DNA of 64,000 nucleotides from Molanna angustata (Eukaryota > Arthropoda > Insecta > Trichoptera > Molannidae), in contig OY754982.1 of the NCBI GenBank assembly GCA_963576475.1, positions 14,822,217-14,886,216 on the forward strand. Direction: 5' to 3'. The position numbers were made by a program, and so were the translations under genes. The notes beneath the pieces were generated by a model. The model had not been told where the DNA came from, did no database searches, and saw only the letters and a program-made list of their open reading frames with translations. Shown here in pieces: positions 62,621-64,000 of this stretch. Numbering within the stretch: position 1 is the first letter of the stretch; the number at the start of each line of letters is the position of its first letter.

Positions 62621-62890
62621 CTTTCTACAGCCCAAACTATAAGTTCGATCGACTTCATATTAACATCATATATGTATAGACCTAGAGCTGATTAGTTTTC
62701 CATAGACAACTTTAAATTTCTTCTCTATGTATTCATCATTTACGTTGTTTATTTTTTTGTGTCCGCTCTGCAGCCCAAACTATAAGTTCGATTGACTTCA
62801 TATTGATATCATATGTGTTAAGTCCATAAACGTAGAGCTGATTAGTTTTCCATAGATATCCGTTAATTTTTTCTCTATGATTTCATCTGT
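62621..62890. repeat. 143-bp tandem duplication
   Basis: CAGCCCAAACTATAAGTTCG at 62628 and 62771, followed in both by GAGCTGATTAGTTTTCCATA. An inverted trace occurs at 45490-45540. Confidence 0.85.
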
Positions 62891-63164
62891 TCAAATTTTC
62901 AAAATACTCTCACGGTCTGGAAAATCAAAGTATTTGTATACTGTTTGAAATTTTGATACAATAAAAAAAGATTCATCAAAAATTCATTCAAGGATTGTTG
63001 AAATTTAAAGAAAAAATCTATGGTCTGCCAAATCAATGTGAAATAAATTTCATATTTGTATGAAAAATATATGTTACAACAAAAGTAAAATAGCTTCGTA
63101 TGGGAAAATTGAGTGATCAACTTCATATTGATATTGTATGTGACTCTATAGACAAGTGTACTAT
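62891..63164. other. AT-rich spacer
   Basis: A 75-codon minus frame here has no motif. Confidence 0.4.
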
Positions 63165-63290
63165 TTACTCTCCACTTCTATCTTCCTCAAGGGGTAGGCA
63201 GTGAGAACCGAACACTGCATTCTTCTATCTTGACACATACATCGCCTCATCAACATTGATACACTGTCTCATACATGCTCATCTTGCTAG
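63165..63290 (-). pseudogene. LINE 3' end (family L1x), short
   Basis: Plus strand CAAGGGGTAGGCAGTGAGAA, CCGAACACTGCATTCTTCTA, TCTTGACACATACATCGCC matches the reverse complement of the RT tail at 740-800. Confidence 0.7.
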
Positions 63291-64000
63291 TAATGCAATT
63301 TTACTTAAAATTTCTCAACGGGTATCATGTATAAAATACATACTATGAGTTTCGTGACAATGTTTTTGTGTGTATGGTGTATTGTGAAAACTTTGGTCCT
63401 TTGGGAATCTGATATTTGTTTAAGAATCTAATAGAAATGTACTTCATAAAAATGCATTTTGAGGTTGTTAACCTTTCAGGAAGAAAAAAAAGCACACTAA
63501 CTATGGTGTGGAGAGTTTAGTGTTGGCTACATCCCACTCGTTTTAAATAGTGCTCATTGTACCTATACATATTGCGCCCACATCAGAAACATATCTAACT
63601 ATCAATCTTTATAATTCAAATCCAACCTCGACATCTTTTATTCTATTTCATATGAATAAACATACATAAATTATTTCTTTTTCTTTCTAGTTGCTTTCCA
63701 ATCACGTCGTTTCCTCTCGATCTTATTTAAATAATAAATTTTCAGTGTCGGTTAACAGTCGGTTTATAAGTTTAATATTATTAAGTGTAGATATCTCAAT
63801 AATCATGTATTTATATTCTAATTTATAAAAAAAGTCATCCTGAAGAAAAATTCCGTTTAAAAAATTATATGAAGGTTTTTAAGAGAATTTTTTTTGTTTC
63901 TCAGTTACTGCATAATTTATCTTGTATCTTTTTCACCGATGACATGCATATTTATTTAAATCTTCTATAAAGATTTAATGTGTTAATTTATTGTTTGTAT
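63291..64000. other. AT-rich intergenic DNA to window end
   Basis: A weak family D trace near 63320-63350; otherwise nothing recognised. Confidence 0.5.

Overview
The window is AT-rich eukaryotic DNA from an arthropod, almost certainly an insect. The evidence is a cuticular-protein gene with AYAHxPVAYA-type repeats and GT-AG introns, tRNA-derived SINEs, a BEL/Pao retrotransposon, Penelope-like elements and several non-LTR families. I cannot name the order. Words such as GTAGGTAC and one LINE C-terminus (RACMRRCMD...SAYPK) are common in Lepidoptera and Hemiptera, but that is impression only. Host coding sequence is sparse; more than half of what can be identified is mobile or tandem-repeat DNA.

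0-9 kb: LINE 3' ends, one SINE-like family, and a minus-strand cuticular-protein gene with two phase-compatible exons (6402-6680 and 5116-5202; first mini-exon not found). 9-15 kb: SINEs, a palindromic MITE nested in an older repeat, and a Penelope-like element (PLE1, 11245-12115) whose inverted arms each carry a canonical hammerhead-ribozyme core. 15-24 kb: three decayed LINEs, a TTA-flanked PIF/Harbinger-type element (19436-20155), and a second Penelope-like element (PLE2, 20504-21645) with a hammerhead-like fold altered at two critical positions. 24-36 kb: foldbacks, SINEs, a roughly 1 kb repeat with a long TG tract, a 41-bp minisatellite, and a probable secreted-protein gene on the minus strand (29777-29430) with a well-placed TATA box and initiator, possibly continuing into two downstream exons.

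36-42 kb: tandem-repeat country. It holds a 42-bp array, a 140-bp array interrupted by a GC-richer 0.7 kb insertion, and about 2 kb of a 97-bp satellite with an A-B-B higher-order arrangement. 42-49 kb: LINE fragments, one of them an in-frame mosaic of different LINE families, plus a 450-bp inverted-repeat element.

49.8-60.2 kb: a nearly complete BEL/Pao retrotransposon on the minus strand. It has TSD GTGAC, TG..CA LTRs differing at two positions plus a 110-bp indel, a tRNA-Tyr-type primer binding site, gag, protease, RT, RNase H and integrase. A 17-bp tandem duplication shifts the gag/protease frame, and a young full-length non-LTR element (53439-57360, TSD TAATTTT) sits inside pol. In that LINE an upstream 215-codon hydrophobic ORF overlaps the endonuclease-RT ORF as TAATG. 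60-64 kb: a MITE-like repeat, a minisatellite with eight CACGTG E-box motifs, another SINE and repeat fragments.

There is no operon-like organisation. The relationships that matter are nesting (LINE in BEL, MITE in repeat, insertion in satellite) and parasitism (a SINE-like family sharing a 3' end with a LINE family).
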